Of a DNA stretch of 19,900 bases, positions 7,029-14,276 are shown piece by piece (the stretch's first letter is position 1; every line of letters begins with the position of its first letter). The notes under the pieces were generated by a model, which was given only the letters and a program-made list of their open reading frames with translations, searched no databases and had not been told where the DNA came from. Origin of the DNA: JAZSMS01 sp045536015 (GTDB lineage: Bacteria; Bacillota; Clostridia; Christensenellales; QALW01); contig JAZSMS010000100.1 of assembly GCA_045536015.1 (NCBI GenBank), positions 1-19,900 on the forward strand, read 5' to 3'. The position numbers were made by a program, and so were the translations under genes.

Positions 7029-7474
7029 TATTTAACCACCTCAGCCTTTCCTCCGAGCGCCTCAATCTTCTGCTGAGCCGTACGGGTAAAGGCTGCAGCC
7101 TGAACGGTAAGCTTTTTGGTAAGTTCGCCGTTTCCGAGTACCTTAACGCCATCTTTCTCTATTTTGCTGATCTTGCCCTGAGCCAAAAGAAGTTCTGCAG
7201 TAATAACAGTACCATCTTCAAAAGCTTCAAGTGCAGCAACGTTTATCTGAGTGTAAACCTTTCCAAAGGGATTGTAGAATCCACGCTTGGGAAGTCTGCG
7301 GGTAAGAGGCATCTGGCCACCTTCAAAGCCGGGACGAACACCGCCGCCCGAACGTGCATTCTGGCCCTTATGTCCCTTGCCGGAGGTTTTGCCAAGTCCG
7401 CTACCCGGACCACGACCGCGACGGCGTCCCGAATGGGTTGCACCCTCGGCGGGTTTCAAATCAACTAATTTCAT
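7028..7474 (-). CDS. rplO: 50S ribosomal protein L15
   Basis: A late-assembling large-subunit protein with a long basic N-terminal extension that enters the rRNA core. The 148-residue product starts MKLVDLKPAEGATHSGRRRG, followed by a glycine/arginine-rich stretch ending GGGVRPGFEGGQMPLTRRLP (about 44-63). A globular C-terminal domain follows. The length and motifs match the family. The ATG at 7474 has a GGAGGT site. It lies 15 nt after rpmD and its stop overlaps the secY start. Confidence 0.98.
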   Translation of the reverse strand: MKLVDLKPAEGATHSGRRRGRGPGSGLGKTSGKGHKGQNARSGGGVRPGFEGGQMPLTRRLPKRGFYNPFGKVYTQINVAALEAFEDGTVITAELLLAQGKISKIEKDGVKVLGNGELTKKLTVQAAAFTRTAQQKIEALGGKAEVVK

Positions 7475-7489
7475 TTCCGTACCTCCGAA

Positions 7490-7666
7490 TTATTTAACTT
7501 CTTCAACGCTGACAAGATGCTTAACCTTGAAAATCATTCCGCGGATAGCTGCGTTGTCAGGCTGTGTTACCGTTGAATTTGTCTTTTTAAGTCCAAGTGC
7601 CTTAACGGTTGCAATCTGATCCTTCTTGCTTCCGATAATGCTCTTTTTAAGAGTTATTTTTAACAT
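7490..7666 (-). CDS. rpmD: 50S ribosomal protein L30
   Basis: A small 58-residue ribosomal protein that is easy to miss. The translation starts MLKITLKKSIIGSKKDQI and has LGLKKTNSTVTQPDN (about 24-38), IRGMIFKVKHLV (about 41-52) and a short acidic end. This matches the short bacterial L30 family in length and motif order. The ATG at 7666 follows a clear AGGAGG site that overlaps the rpsE stop codon (TAAGGAGG). The position between rpsE and rplO is the standard spc-operon location. Confidence 0.96.
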   Translation of the reverse strand: MLKITLKKSIIGSKKDQIATVKALGLKKTNSTVTQPDNAAIRGMIFKVKHLVSVEEVK

Positions 7667-7680
7667 TTTTCGGATCCTCC

Positions 7681-8181
7681 TTAGCCTAAGATCTCTTCTA
7701 CCGTCTTACCGCGCTTTGCAGCAATTTCCTCAGCGGTCTTAAGTGATGCAAGACCTTCTAAAGTTGCCTTTACGCAGTTTGCGGGGTTGTTTGAACCCTG
7801 GCTCTTTGTAAGGATGTCACGAACGCCTACCATCTCGAGTACGTCACGAACGGGACCACCTGCGATAACACCGGTACCTTCGGGAGCAGGCATAAGAAGA
7901 ACTTTGCCTCTACCAAACTTACCAATAACCGAGTGAGGAATGGTTGTGCCTTTAAGCGAAACGGTGATAAGGTGCTTTTTAGCATCCTCAGTAGCCTTAC
8001 GGATAGCTTCGGGAACCTCAACAGCCTTACCCTGACCAACGCCAACGTGGCCGTTACCGTCACCAACAACAACTAAAGCTGCAAGACGCATATTACGTCC
8101 GCCCTTAACTGTTTTAGCAACGCGGTTAACCGAAACAAGCTTTTCTTTTAAATCTAATGTTTTGGGATCTATCTTACTCAT
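7681..8181 (-). CDS. rpsE: 30S ribosomal protein S5
   Basis: S5 sits near the mRNA entry channel and affects decoding accuracy. The 166-residue product has the N-terminal double-stranded-RNA-binding-like domain with NRVAKTVKGGRNMRLAALVV (about 19-38) and VGVGQGKAVEVPEAIRKA. The C-terminal half includes GTGVIAGGPVRDVLEMVGV and LTKSQGSNNPAN. I start it at ATG 8181, which has GGGAGGT 9 nt upstream. A TTG two codons earlier (8187) is too close to that site. Streptomycin-era ram mutations lie in this protein in other species; nothing unusual is visible here. Confidence 0.97.
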   Translation of the reverse strand: MSKIDPKTLDLKEKLVSVNRVAKTVKGGRNMRLAALVVVGDGNGHVGVGQGKAVEVPEAIRKATEDAKKHLITVSLKGTTIPHSVIGKFGRGKVLLMPAPEGTGVIAGGPVRDVLEMVGVRDILTKSQGSNNPANCVKATLEGLASLKTAEEIAAKRGKTVEEILG

Positions 8182-8197
8182 CTTCAATTACCTCCCA

Positions 8198-8566
8198 TTA
8201 AAATTCCAAGCCGGCTTCACGGGCTGCTTCTGCAAGAGCCTGAACGCGACCTGTGTAGAGGTAACCACCTCTGTCGAATACAACAGTCTTAATGCCCTTT
8301 TCTTGTGCACGGGTTGCTACAACCTTGCCAACCTCTTTAGCGGCATCAGTCTTTGTCATTTCTGCAACTGCCTTTGCAATATCAGCTTCCATAGTAGAAG
8401 CAGCTGCAAGGGTAGTTCCGTTTGTATCGTCAATTATCTGAGCATAGATATGACTGTTGCTACGATATACGTCAAGTCTCGGACGCTCGGTTGTTCCGCT
8501 TATCTTTTTGCGAACGCGTGCGTGACGTGCAAGACGATCTGCATTTTTGTCTTTTTTGTTTATCAT
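8198..8566 (-). CDS. rplR: 50S ribosomal protein L18
   Basis: L18 binds 5S rRNA together with L5 in the central protuberance. At 122 residues it has the normal length. It has a basic N-terminus (MINKKDKNADRLARHARVRK), GTTERPRLDVYRSNSHIYAQ (about 24-43), VVFDRGGYLYTGRVQALAEA (about 94-113) and a conserved end GLEF. The ATG at 8566 follows an AAAGGAG site. It is 20 nt after rplF and 16 nt before rpsE. Confidence 0.98.
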   Translation of the reverse strand: MINKKDKNADRLARHARVRKKISGTTERPRLDVYRSNSHIYAQIIDDTNGTTLAAASTMEADIAKAVAEMTKTDAAKEVGKVVATRAQEKGIKTVVFDRGGYLYTGRVQALAEAAREAGLEF

Positions 8567-8586
8567 TTATTTATGCTCCTTTCCGA

Positions 8587-9129
8587 TTACTTCTTACCGG
8601 CCTTGCCCTCTTTGAGTGCGACATATTCGCCCTCATAGCGGACACCCTTGCCGTGATACGGTTCAGGCGAACGAACGCCACGAATTTCTGCTGCAAACTG
8701 ACCTACAGCCTGCTTATCAGCACCGCGAACGATGATGTTCGTCTGCGAGGGTGCTTCAACTGTTACGCCCTCGGGAGGAAGCATCTCAACGGGATGCGAA
8801 AAACCAAGTGTAAGAACAAGCTTACCGCCGTTAACGGCTGCACGGTAACCTGTACCGATAATAGTAAGTGATTTTGAGAAGCCTTCAGAAACACCGATAA
8901 CCATATTGTTAATAAGTGTTCTGGTTAAGCCGTGAAGAGCACGGTGTTCTTTTTGATCAGAGGGGCGGGTAACAACTACAGTGTTGCCTTCAACCTGTAT
9001 GCCCAACTCAGCATTAAAAGTTTGCGTTAAGGTACCCTTGGGGCCCTTTGCAGTAACAACATTGCCTTCGGCAACCGTAACGGTAACGCCGGCAGGTATT
9101 GTTACAGGATTTTTTCCTATTCTTGACAT
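8587..9129 (-). CDS. rplF: 50S ribosomal protein L6
   Basis: L6 lies near the L7/L12 stalk and the sarcin-ricin loop, close to the elongation-factor site. The 180-residue product starts MSRIGKNPVTIPAGV and has two similar alpha/beta domains. The C-terminal signature RGVRSPEPYHGKGVRYEGE (about 150-168) is intact, followed by a lysine-rich tail. The ATG at 9129 follows a GGAGGT site, 13 nt after rpsH. Confidence 0.98.
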   Translation of the reverse strand: MSRIGKNPVTIPAGVTVTVAEGNVVTAKGPKGTLTQTFNAELGIQVEGNTVVVTRPSDQKEHRALHGLTRTLINNMVIGVSEGFSKSLTIIGTGYRAAVNGGKLVLTLGFSHPVEMLPPEGVTVEAPSQTNIIVRGADKQAVGQFAAEIRGVRSPEPYHGKGVRYEGEYVALKEGKAGKK

Positions 9130-9142
9130 AATATACCTCCGC

Positions 9143-9541
9143 TTACCATACGAAAGCGAGAACTTCGCCGCCGATACCCTCAGCGCGAGCCTGCTTATCC
9201 GTCATGATGCCTTTTGATGTTGAAATAATTGCTATGCCTAAGCCGCCGAGAACCTTAGGAAGCTCTTCTGCGCGAGCATAAACTCTGAGACCGGGCTTTG
9301 AAATTCTGCGAAGACCGGCAATTATTCTCTCTTTGTTTTCACCGTACTTGAGAGTAATACGGATTGTGCCCTGGGGCTGTGCGTCGATAATTTCAACGCC
9401 TTTAATGTAACCTTCGTCAAGAAGAAGCTTGGCAATAGCCTGCTTTACGTTTGACTTAGGAATATCTACTGTGCTGTGTTTTGCTACCATCGCATTGCGA
9501 ATTCTGGTGAGCATATCAGCAATGGGATCTGTTAAAACCAT
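9143..9541 (-). CDS. rpsH: 30S ribosomal protein S8
   Basis: S8 binds helix 21 of 16S rRNA and is a primary assembly protein. In Escherichia coli it also represses the spc operon by binding near the rplE start. The product is 132 residues, standard length, from MVLTDPIADMLTRIRNA, with GLRRISKPGLRVYA (about 87-100) and the conserved C-terminal STSKGIMTDKQARAEGIGGE region. The frame is open 12 codons further upstream. ATG 9541 is chosen because GGAGG precedes it at normal spacing and the homologues begin here. Confidence 0.98.
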   Translation of the reverse strand: MVLTDPIADMLTRIRNAMVAKHSTVDIPKSNVKQAIAKLLLDEGYIKGVEIIDAQPQGTIRITLKYGENKERIIAGLRRISKPGLRVYARAEELPKVLGGLGIAIISTSKGIMTDKQARAEGIGGEVLAFVW

Positions 9542-9570
9542 TATGGTATTCCTCCTTCCTAATTTGTCCT

Positions 9571-9756
9571 TTACCAACTTGCCTTTTTCACGCCGGGAAT
9601 CTCGCCCTTGTAAGCGAGTTCTCTAAAGCAGATACGGCAGATACCGTACTTGCTTAAAACTGCGTGAGGACGGCCACAGATACTGCAGCGCGTATATGCG
9701 CGTGTGGAGTATTTAGCAGGCTTCTGCTGCTTATTTATCATTGCCTTTTTAGCCAT
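9571..9756 (-). CDS. rpsN: 30S ribosomal protein S14, zinc-binding type
   Basis: The short 61-residue S14 form with a zinc knuckle: C24, C27, C40 and C43 (CSICG, then CRICF). It starts MAKKAMINKQQKPAKYSTRA and ends GEIPGVKKASW, the family's invariant end. S14 assembles late into the 30S head near the decoding region. It is also called rpsZ or rpsN1. Firmicutes often keep a longer zinc-free paralogue elsewhere for zinc limitation. The ATG at 9756 has an AGGAGG site overlapping the rplE stop region. Confidence 0.98.
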   Translation of the reverse strand: MAKKAMINKQQKPAKYSTRAYTRCSICGRPHAVLSKYGICRICFRELAYKGEIPGVKKASW

Positions 9757-9773
9757 AATCTCAAATCCTCCTA

Positions 9774-10313
9774 TCAGTTCTCGTAAGGCATGCCCATAAA
9801 TCCTAAGAATTCACGAGCTTCCTCATCTGTTTTAGCGGTAGTAACAAATATAACGTCCATTCCTCTAACCTTGTCGATCTTATCGTATTCGATTTCGGGG
9901 AATATCAGCTGCTCTTTAATGCCGAGTGCATAGTTGCCTCTGCCATCAAAAGCATTAGCCGAAACGCCGTGGAAGTCACGAACACGCGGAAGTGCTATAT
10001 TCAAGAGCTTATCAACAAATTCGTACATTCTTTCGCCGCGAAGTGTAACCTTTGCGCCGATATTCATACCTTCACGAACCTTGAAGTTAGCAACGGACTT
10101 TTTAGCCTTTGTAACTACGGGTGCCTGACCTGTAATTATTGCTAATTCCTGCACTGCAGCGTCAAACTTTTTGGCGTCATCCTTAAGGTCGCCAAGACCT
10201 ACGTTGATAACTACCTTGTCAAGCTTGGGAACCTGCATGATGTTCTTATAGCCGAACTTCTTTTGCATGGCAGGAACTACTTCGCTTAAATACTTATCTT
10301 TTAATCTGGCCAT
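9774..10313 (-). CDS. rplE: 50S ribosomal protein L5
   Basis: L5 binds 5S rRNA and makes a bridge to S13 in the small subunit. The 179-residue product has the usual length. Family segments visible are MQVPKLDKVVINVGLGD (about 26-42), KKSVANFKVREGMNIGAKVTL (about 85-105, split here by description), and the C-terminal DEEAREFLGFMGMPYE. The ATG at 10313 has a GGAGGAG site. In Escherichia coli the S8 repressor site overlaps the start of this gene; I did not find an obvious counterpart. Confidence 0.98.
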   Translation of the reverse strand: MARLKDKYLSEVVPAMQKKFGYKNIMQVPKLDKVVINVGLGDLKDDAKKFDAAVQELAIITGQAPVVTKAKKSVANFKVREGMNIGAKVTLRGERMYEFVDKLLNIALPRVRDFHGVSANAFDGRGNYALGIKEQLIFPEIEYDKIDKVRGMDVIFVTTAKTDEEAREFLGFMGMPYEN

Positions 10314-10334
10314 AGTATCTCTCCTCCGTTTCTA

Positions 10335-10646
10335 TCAGATAGCCTTGTTGCACTTTTTGCAAACGCGGGTCTTTTTGCCGTCAACAACAGCAACACCTAC
10401 GCGCACGCCCTTTTTGCAGTTAGGGCAGTACAACATAACGTTTGAAGCATCAATGGGGGCTTCTTTTTCAATTCTGCCGCCTGCTTCGCCTGCTTTTCTG
10501 GGTTTGGTGTGACGCGTAACCATGTTTACGCCTTCAACAACAACCTTATTCTTTGCGGGCATAGCCTGAACAACCTTATGGGTTGCGCCAAGGTCTTTGC
10601 TTGTTCCGCTGATTACAACAACTGTATCGCCTTTTTTAATATTCAT
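10335..10646 (-). CDS. rplX: 50S ribosomal protein L24 with C-terminal zinc ribbon
   Basis: L24 is one of the first proteins to bind 23S rRNA and lines the exit-tunnel rim. The 103-residue product has an N-terminal KOW motif (KKGDTVVVISGTSKD, about 4-18) and VVVEGVNMVTRHTKP (about 35-49). The C-terminal part carries C74, C77, C96 and C99 (YCPNC and RVCKKC), a four-cysteine ribbon absent from the Escherichia coli and Bacillus subtilis proteins but found in other lineages. The frame is open ten codons further upstream. ATG 10646 is chosen since AGGAGG lies directly before it. Confidence 0.97.
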   Translation of the reverse strand: MNIKKGDTVVVISGTSKDLGATHKVVQAMPAKNKVVVEGVNMVTRHTKPRKAGEAGGRIEKEAPIDASNVMLYCPNCKKGVRVGVAVVDGKKTRVCKKCNKAI

Positions 10647-10656
10647 AATGTCCTCC

Positions 10657-11025
10657 TTACAGAACTTCCGGAGCAAGCGAGATAATCTTCATAAAGTCTT
10701 TTTCACGAAGCTCTCTTGCAATGGGCCCGAAAACACGGGTACCACGGGGAAGTTTTTGATCATTGATAATAACTGCAGCGTTATCATCAAAACGGATGTA
10801 TGAACCGTCAGCTCTGCGGGTGGGCTTTGTTGTACGAACGATAACTGCCTTTACAACGTCGCCTTTTTTAACTACGCCGCCGGGCTGTGCTGACTTTACA
10901 GCAGCAACGATAGTATCGCCTACGCTGCCATATCTTCTAAACGAGCCGCCAAGGACTCTGATGCACATAATTTCTTTTGCGCCGGTATTGTCGGCAACCT
11001 TCAATCTTGTTTGAGGTTGTATCAT
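10657..11025 (-). CDS. rplN: 50S ribosomal protein L14
   Basis: L14 forms intersubunit bridge B8 and is the docking site for the silencing factor RsfS. The 122-residue product has the invariant length and begins MIQPQTRLKVADNTGAKEIM. It also has GGVVKKGDVVKAVIVRT (about 50-66), the DDNAAVIIND segment and GTRVFGPIARELRE. The ATG at 11025 follows an AAAGGGG site, a purine-rich variant of the usual AGGAGG. Its stop overlaps the rplX ribosome binding site. Confidence 0.98.
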   Translation of the reverse strand: MIQPQTRLKVADNTGAKEIMCIRVLGGSFRRYGSVGDTIVAAVKSAQPGGVVKKGDVVKAVIVRTTKPTRRADGSYIRFDDNAAVIINDQKLPRGTRVFGPIARELREKDFMKIISLAPEVL

Positions 11026-11061
11026 AATTTACCCCTTTCCGGTAAAATAATTGATAAAAGC

Positions 11062-11316
11062 TTATTTTGCCTTTTCAACTATTTCAACCAATCTCCATCT
11101 TTTATCTTTGCTCAACGGTCTTGTTTCCATAATGCGAACGGTATCACCGATCTTGCATTCATTGTTCTCGTCATGAGCCTTAAATTTTGTTGTACGGTTA
11201 ACTGTTTTGCCATAAAGAGGATGTAAAACCTTTGTTTTAATTGCAACAACGATTGTCTTATCCATCTTATCGCTTACAACAGTACCTACTCTTTGTTTAC
11301 GAAAATTTCTTTCCAT
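11062..11316 (-). CDS. rpsQ: 30S ribosomal protein S17
   Basis: S17 is an OB-fold primary binder of the 16S 5' domain. At 84 residues it is typical, starting MERNFRKQRVGTVVSDKMDK. It has HPLYGKTVNRTTKFKAHDE (about 32-50) and the conserved CKIGDTVRIMETRPLSKDK stretch. The ATG at 11316 has a GGGAGG site. The 36-nt gap to rplN is slightly longer than its neighbours but shows no strong structure. Confidence 0.98.
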   Translation of the reverse strand: MERNFRKQRVGTVVSDKMDKTIVVAIKTKVLHPLYGKTVNRTTKFKAHDENNECKIGDTVRIMETRPLSKDKRWRLVEIVEKAK

Positions 11317-11332
11317 TAGCTTTTAACCTCCC

Positions 11333-11533
11333 TTAACCCTGAGCCTTAATTTCTAACTCACGAAGTATGGTCATAACTCTTGCAATATCCTTTTTGCAAG
11401 CATCAATCTGCTTAGGATTTGCAAGCTGCCCGGTGGCATTCTGAAATCTGAGGTTTAAAAGCTCTCTTTTAAGATCCGCCAGCTTTTTATTAAGCTCTAC
11501 GGCGTTCATTTCACGAAGCTTACTCGGTTTCAT
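11333..11533 (-). CDS. rpmC: 50S ribosomal protein L29
   Basis: L29 sits by the peptide exit tunnel, where trigger factor and SRP dock nearby. The 66-residue helical hairpin has KLREMNAVELNKKLADLKRE (about 5-24) and LLNLRFQNATGQLANPKQI, typical of the family. ATG 11533 overlaps the rplP stop (TGATG), so translation is probably coupled. The ribosome binding site is weak (GGTGAAG) compared with the AGGAGG of neighbours, which fits coupling. A TTG one codon upstream is a less likely start. Confidence 0.96.
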   Translation of the reverse strand: MKPSKLREMNAVELNKKLADLKRELLNLRFQNATGQLANPKQIDACKKDIARVMTILRELEIKAQG

Positions 11534-11970
11534 CAAACTTCACCGTCCTGTTCTTTATTGTAGTCTGCCTTGGTTACAAATTTAACCTTGAGGGGCAGTT
11601 TGTGGCTTGCAAGACGAAGTGCCTCACGTGCAACTGTTTCGTCAACGCCGCCCATTTCAAACATAACGCGGCCTGGCTTAACAACTGCTACCCAGTATTC
11701 AGGCGAACCCTTACCTGAACCCATTCGAGTTTCAGCGGGCTTAGCCGTTACAGGCTTATCGGGGAAAATCTTAATCCAAACCTGACCGCTACGCTTGCAG
11801 TATCTGGTCATAGCGATACGGGCTGCTTCGATTTGGTTGCTTGTAACCCAAGCGGGCTCAAGAGCTACTAAACCGAATTCACCGTTTGAGATGAAGTTGC
11901 CGCGATGAGCAGCACCTGTCATTCTACCACGGAATTGCTTTCTTCTTTTTACACTTTTGGGCATTAACAT
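11533..11970 (-). CDS. rplP: 50S ribosomal protein L16
   Basis: L16 lies next to the A-site tRNA elbow and is needed for peptidyl-transferase activity. The 145-residue product begins MLMPKSVKRRKQFRGRMTGA. It has the GNFISNGEFGLVALEPAWVT stretch (about 24-43), the WIKIFPDKPVTAKPAETRMG segment (about 65-84) and GSPEYWVAVVKPGRVMFE. The length is normal. The ATG at 11970 has AGGAGG and lies 2 nt after the rpsC stop. Its own stop shares a base with the rpmC start. Confidence 0.98.
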   Translation of the reverse strand: MLMPKSVKRRKQFRGRMTGAAHRGNFISNGEFGLVALEPAWVTSNQIEAARIAMTRYCKRSGQVWIKIFPDKPVTAKPAETRMGSGKGSPEYWVAVVKPGRVMFEMGGVDETVAREALRLASHKLPLKVKFVTKADYNKEQDGEV

Positions 11971-11972
11971 AA

Positions 11973-12635
11973 TTACTTGCCTCCTTCTGCTGCTACAGGC
12001 TTTTTGGCAAGGATTTCACCCTTGTATACCCAAACCTTAACGCCAAGACGACCGTAGGTTGTTGCAGCCTCTGCAAAACCGTATTCGATGTCAGCTCTAA
12101 GTGTCTGCAGCGGAATACTTCCTTCATGATAGCCTTCCGAACGTGCAATTTCAGCACCGCCTAAACGGCCGCTAACCATGATCTTAACGCCCTTGGCGCC
12201 AGCACGGGTAACGCGCTGCATAGCCTGCTTCATTGCTCTACGGAACGAAACTCTCTTTTCAAGTTGCTGTGCAATCGACTCTGCAACAAGCTGTGCGTCC
12301 ATATCGGGCTTGCGGATTTCCATAATGTTTACGAAAACCTTCTTGTTGCCGGCAACGCGCTTTTCGATATCAGCCTTTAAAAGCTCGATACCTGCGCCAC
12401 CCTTACCAATCAAAGCACCGGGCTTTGCGGTATAGATGAAAATTGTAACAGCATTTGACTTACGCTCGATTTCAATCTTTGAAACGTTGAACGTATAAAG
12501 TTTATTTTTAAGATACTTTCTAAGCTTGTTATCCTCGCTGATGTTTGCAGCAAACTCTTTGTCTGCAATCCAGCGCGAATCCCAGCCCTTAATAACGCCT
12601 ACTCTGAGGCCGTGGGGATTAACTTTCTGTCCCAT
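11973..12635 (-). CDS. rpsC: 30S ribosomal protein S3
   Basis: S3 lies at the mRNA entry pore and takes part in helicase activity with S4 and S5. The 220-residue product starts MGQKVNPHGLRVGVIKGWDS. It has a type II KH domain with the GxxG loop GKGG at 77-80 and the C-terminal ISGRLGGAEIARSE-like segment (here VSGRLGGAEIARSEGYHEG). The length is typical. Its ATG directly abuts the rplV stop (TAAATG), and an AGGAGG site lies inside the end of rplV. Confidence 0.98.
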   Translation of the reverse strand: MGQKVNPHGLRVGVIKGWDSRWIADKEFAANISEDNKLRKYLKNKLYTFNVSKIEIERKSNAVTIFIYTAKPGALIGKGGAGIELLKADIEKRVAGNKKVFVNIMEIRKPDMDAQLVAESIAQQLEKRVSFRRAMKQAMQRVTRAGAKGVKIMVSGRLGGAEIARSEGYHEGSIPLQTLRADIEYGFAEAATTYGRLGVKVWVYKGEILAKKPVAAEGGK

Positions 12636-13034
12636 TTATTTGTCCTCCTTTACTTCATCAAGGATAACTGTAATGTGGCTTGAACGCTTTAAAATTGACG
12701 AAGCGCTACCTTTTGCACGGGGCATAAAACGCTTAAGCGTGGGGCCCTGATCTGCATAGATTTCTGCAACAATAAGGTTATCTCTGTTAAGATAGGGAGG
12801 GTTGTTTTCAGCGTTTGCAATTGCCGAATTAAGCACCTTTGCAACAACCGGCGAAGCGGCCTTGGGTGTAAACTGCAAAATTGCTAAAGCTTCATCAACC
12901 TGCTTGCCACGGATAAGGTTAATAACAATGCGAACCTTACGGGGCGAAATGCGAATATACTTTGCTATTGCTTTAGGTCTGCGATCAGCATTTTCTCTGC
13001 GAGCAGCAGCCTTTTCTTTCATTCTCTTTGCCAT
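12636..13034 (-). CDS. rplV: 50S ribosomal protein L22, with basic N-terminal extension
   Basis: L22 has a globular domain at the exit-tunnel opening and a beta-hairpin loop that lines the tunnel constriction. The 132-residue product includes RISPRKVRIVINLIRGKQVD (about 28-47) and the hairpin region near the C-terminus with PRAKGSASSILKRSSHITVI. It is about 20 residues longer than the Escherichia coli protein. The excess is a lysine/arginine-rich N-terminus (MAKRMKEKAAARRENADRRP). ATG 13034 has an AGGAGGT site, which supports the long form; an internal ATG at codon 5 has no site of its own. Confidence 0.97.
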   Translation of the reverse strand: MAKRMKEKAAARRENADRRPKAIAKYIRISPRKVRIVINLIRGKQVDEALAILQFTPKAASPVVAKVLNSAIANAENNPPYLNRDNLIVAEIYADQGPTLKRFMPRAKGSASSILKRSSHITVILDEVKEDK

Positions 13035-13046
13035 ATCGCTACCTCC

Positions 13047-13328
13047 TTATCTTGCACCTGAGGACTTTTCCGAACCGGAGTGACCTCTGAATGTTCTTGT
13101 GGGTGCAAATTCACCTAACTTATGTCCTACCATATCTTCTGTGATATAAACAGGAACGTGTTTTCTGCCGTCATGAACGGCTAATGTATGACCTACCATC
13201 TGAGGAAAGATTGTTGAAGATCTTGACCAAGTCTTGATAACCTTCTTATCCCCGGCAGCGTTCATTTCTTCAACCTTTTTCAGCAACTTAGCGCTGACAA
13301 AAGGGCCTTTTTTTACTGACCTGCTCAT
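13047..13328 (-). CDS. rpsS: 30S ribosomal protein S19
   Basis: S19 is in the 30S head and forms a complex with S13 near the A and P sites. The 93-residue product is full length: MSRSVKKGPFVSAKLLKKVE, then KTWSRSSTIFPQMVGHTLAV (about 36-55), HDGRKHVPVYITEDMVGHKL and GEFAPTRTFRGHSG. The ATG at 13328 has an AAGGGAAGGAG-type purine site. It follows rplB by 20 nt and precedes rplV by 12 nt. Confidence 0.98.
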   Translation of the reverse strand: MSRSVKKGPFVSAKLLKKVEEMNAAGDKKVIKTWSRSSTIFPQMVGHTLAVHDGRKHVPVYITEDMVGHKLGEFAPTRTFRGHSGSEKSSGAR

Positions 13329-13348
13329 AATGAGTCTCCTTCCCTTAA

Positions 13349-14179
13349 TTAGCCATTGCGGCGTTTTACGATATATTTATTAGATTTGTTCTTCTTAGCA
13401 CGTGTCTTGTAACCAAGTGCGGGCTTACCCCAAGGAGTTACAGGACTGGGACGGCCAACGGGTGACTTACCTTCACCACCGCCGTGCGGGTGATCGCAGG
13501 GGTTCATAACAACACCGCGAACGGTAGGTCTTACGCCCATGTGGCGCTTTCTACCTGCTTTACCGATAGAAACGTTTTCGTGATCAAGGTTGCCTACCTG
13601 ACCGATAGTTGCCTTGCACTCTAAAAGAATGTATCTAACCTCGCCCGAGGGAAGACGAACCTGACCGTACTTTTCTTCCTTAGCCATAAGCTGTGCTGCG
13701 TTACCTGCTGCACGAACAAGCTGTCCGCCCTTGCCGGGGGTAAGCTCGATATTGTGGATTAAAGTACCAACGGGAATGTTCTTAATTTTAAGAGCATTAC
13801 CGGGCTTAATGTCAGCGTTTTCGCCTGTTAAAACCTTATCGCCTACGTTGAGGCCTACGGGAGCAAGGATATAACGCTTTTCACCGTCAGCATAATTTAA
13901 AAGTGCGATATTTGCAGTTCTGTTAGGATCGTATTCGATCGAAGCAACACGTGCAACGATATCTTCTTTATTACGCTTAAAGTCGATAATTCTATATTTT
14001 CTTGTGTTTGCGCCACCTTTGTGACGAACTGTTAAACGGCCAACGTTGTTTCTACCGCCGTTTTTGCTTACCTTTGCAAGCAAAGAACGCTCAGGAGTTG
14101 TTTTTGTGATTTCGTCAAATTGAGAAACCGACATAAAACGTCTTGCGGGAGAGGTTGGCTTATACTTTTTTATAGCCAT
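13349..14179 (-). CDS. rplB: 50S ribosomal protein L2
   Basis: L2 is a large core protein required for subunit joining and peptidyl-transferase activity. The 276-residue product has a normal length and starts MAIKKYKPTSPARRFMSVSQ. Visible family marks are LTVRHKGGANTRKYRIIDFK (about 48-67) and MGVRPTVRGVVMNPCDHPHG (about 214-233), where the conserved histidine lies. GGGEGKSPVGRPSPVTPWGK follows, then a basic tail. The ATG at 14179 has a GGAG site with only four matches, weaker than its neighbours. It follows a structured 97-nt spacer. Confidence 0.98.
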   Translation of the reverse strand: MAIKKYKPTSPARRFMSVSQFDEITKTTPERSLLAKVSKNGGRNNVGRLTVRHKGGANTRKYRIIDFKRNKEDIVARVASIEYDPNRTANIALLNYADGEKRYILAPVGLNVGDKVLTGENADIKPGNALKIKNIPVGTLIHNIELTPGKGGQLVRAAGNAAQLMAKEEKYGQVRLPSGEVRYILLECKATIGQVGNLDHENVSIGKAGRKRHMGVRPTVRGVVMNPCDHPHGGGEGKSPVGRPSPVTPWGKPALGYKTRAKKNKSNKYIVKRRNG

Positions 14180-14276
14180 TTTACTAACTCCATTTCTCAG
14201 CGACCGATTTTTTTGTTATCCGTTTCGCCTGTCGCTGCCTATAGCGGCGAAACGCTAAAAAAGCTTTTTAAGTTAA
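14180..14276 (-). promoter_or_regulatory. Structured spacer between rplW and rplB with two competing stems
   Basis: A 9-bp stem forms between 14221-14229 and 14246-14254 (CGTTTCGCC/GGCGAAACG), with a smaller GCT/AGC stem inside (14234-14236/14243-14245). A separate 7-bp GC-rich stem can form between 14198-14204 (CAGCGAC) and 14231-14237 (GTCGCTG). It uses bases inside the first hairpin, so the two are mutually exclusive. The second stem ends 6 nt before the GGAG site of rplB (14188-14191). Usual rplW-rplB spacing is short, so a translational or attenuation switch is possible. No T tract follows, so it is not a plain terminator. The function is inferred only. Confidence 0.45.

Noticed and set aside
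9542..9577. A 12-codon extension of S8.
   Set aside because: It crosses the ribosome binding site. S8 proteins start at the MVLTDPIAD methionine and are 132 residues long.
10647..10676. A 10-codon extension of L24 into rplN.
   Set aside because: AGGAGG lies just before ATG 10646, and L24 proteins start at this point.
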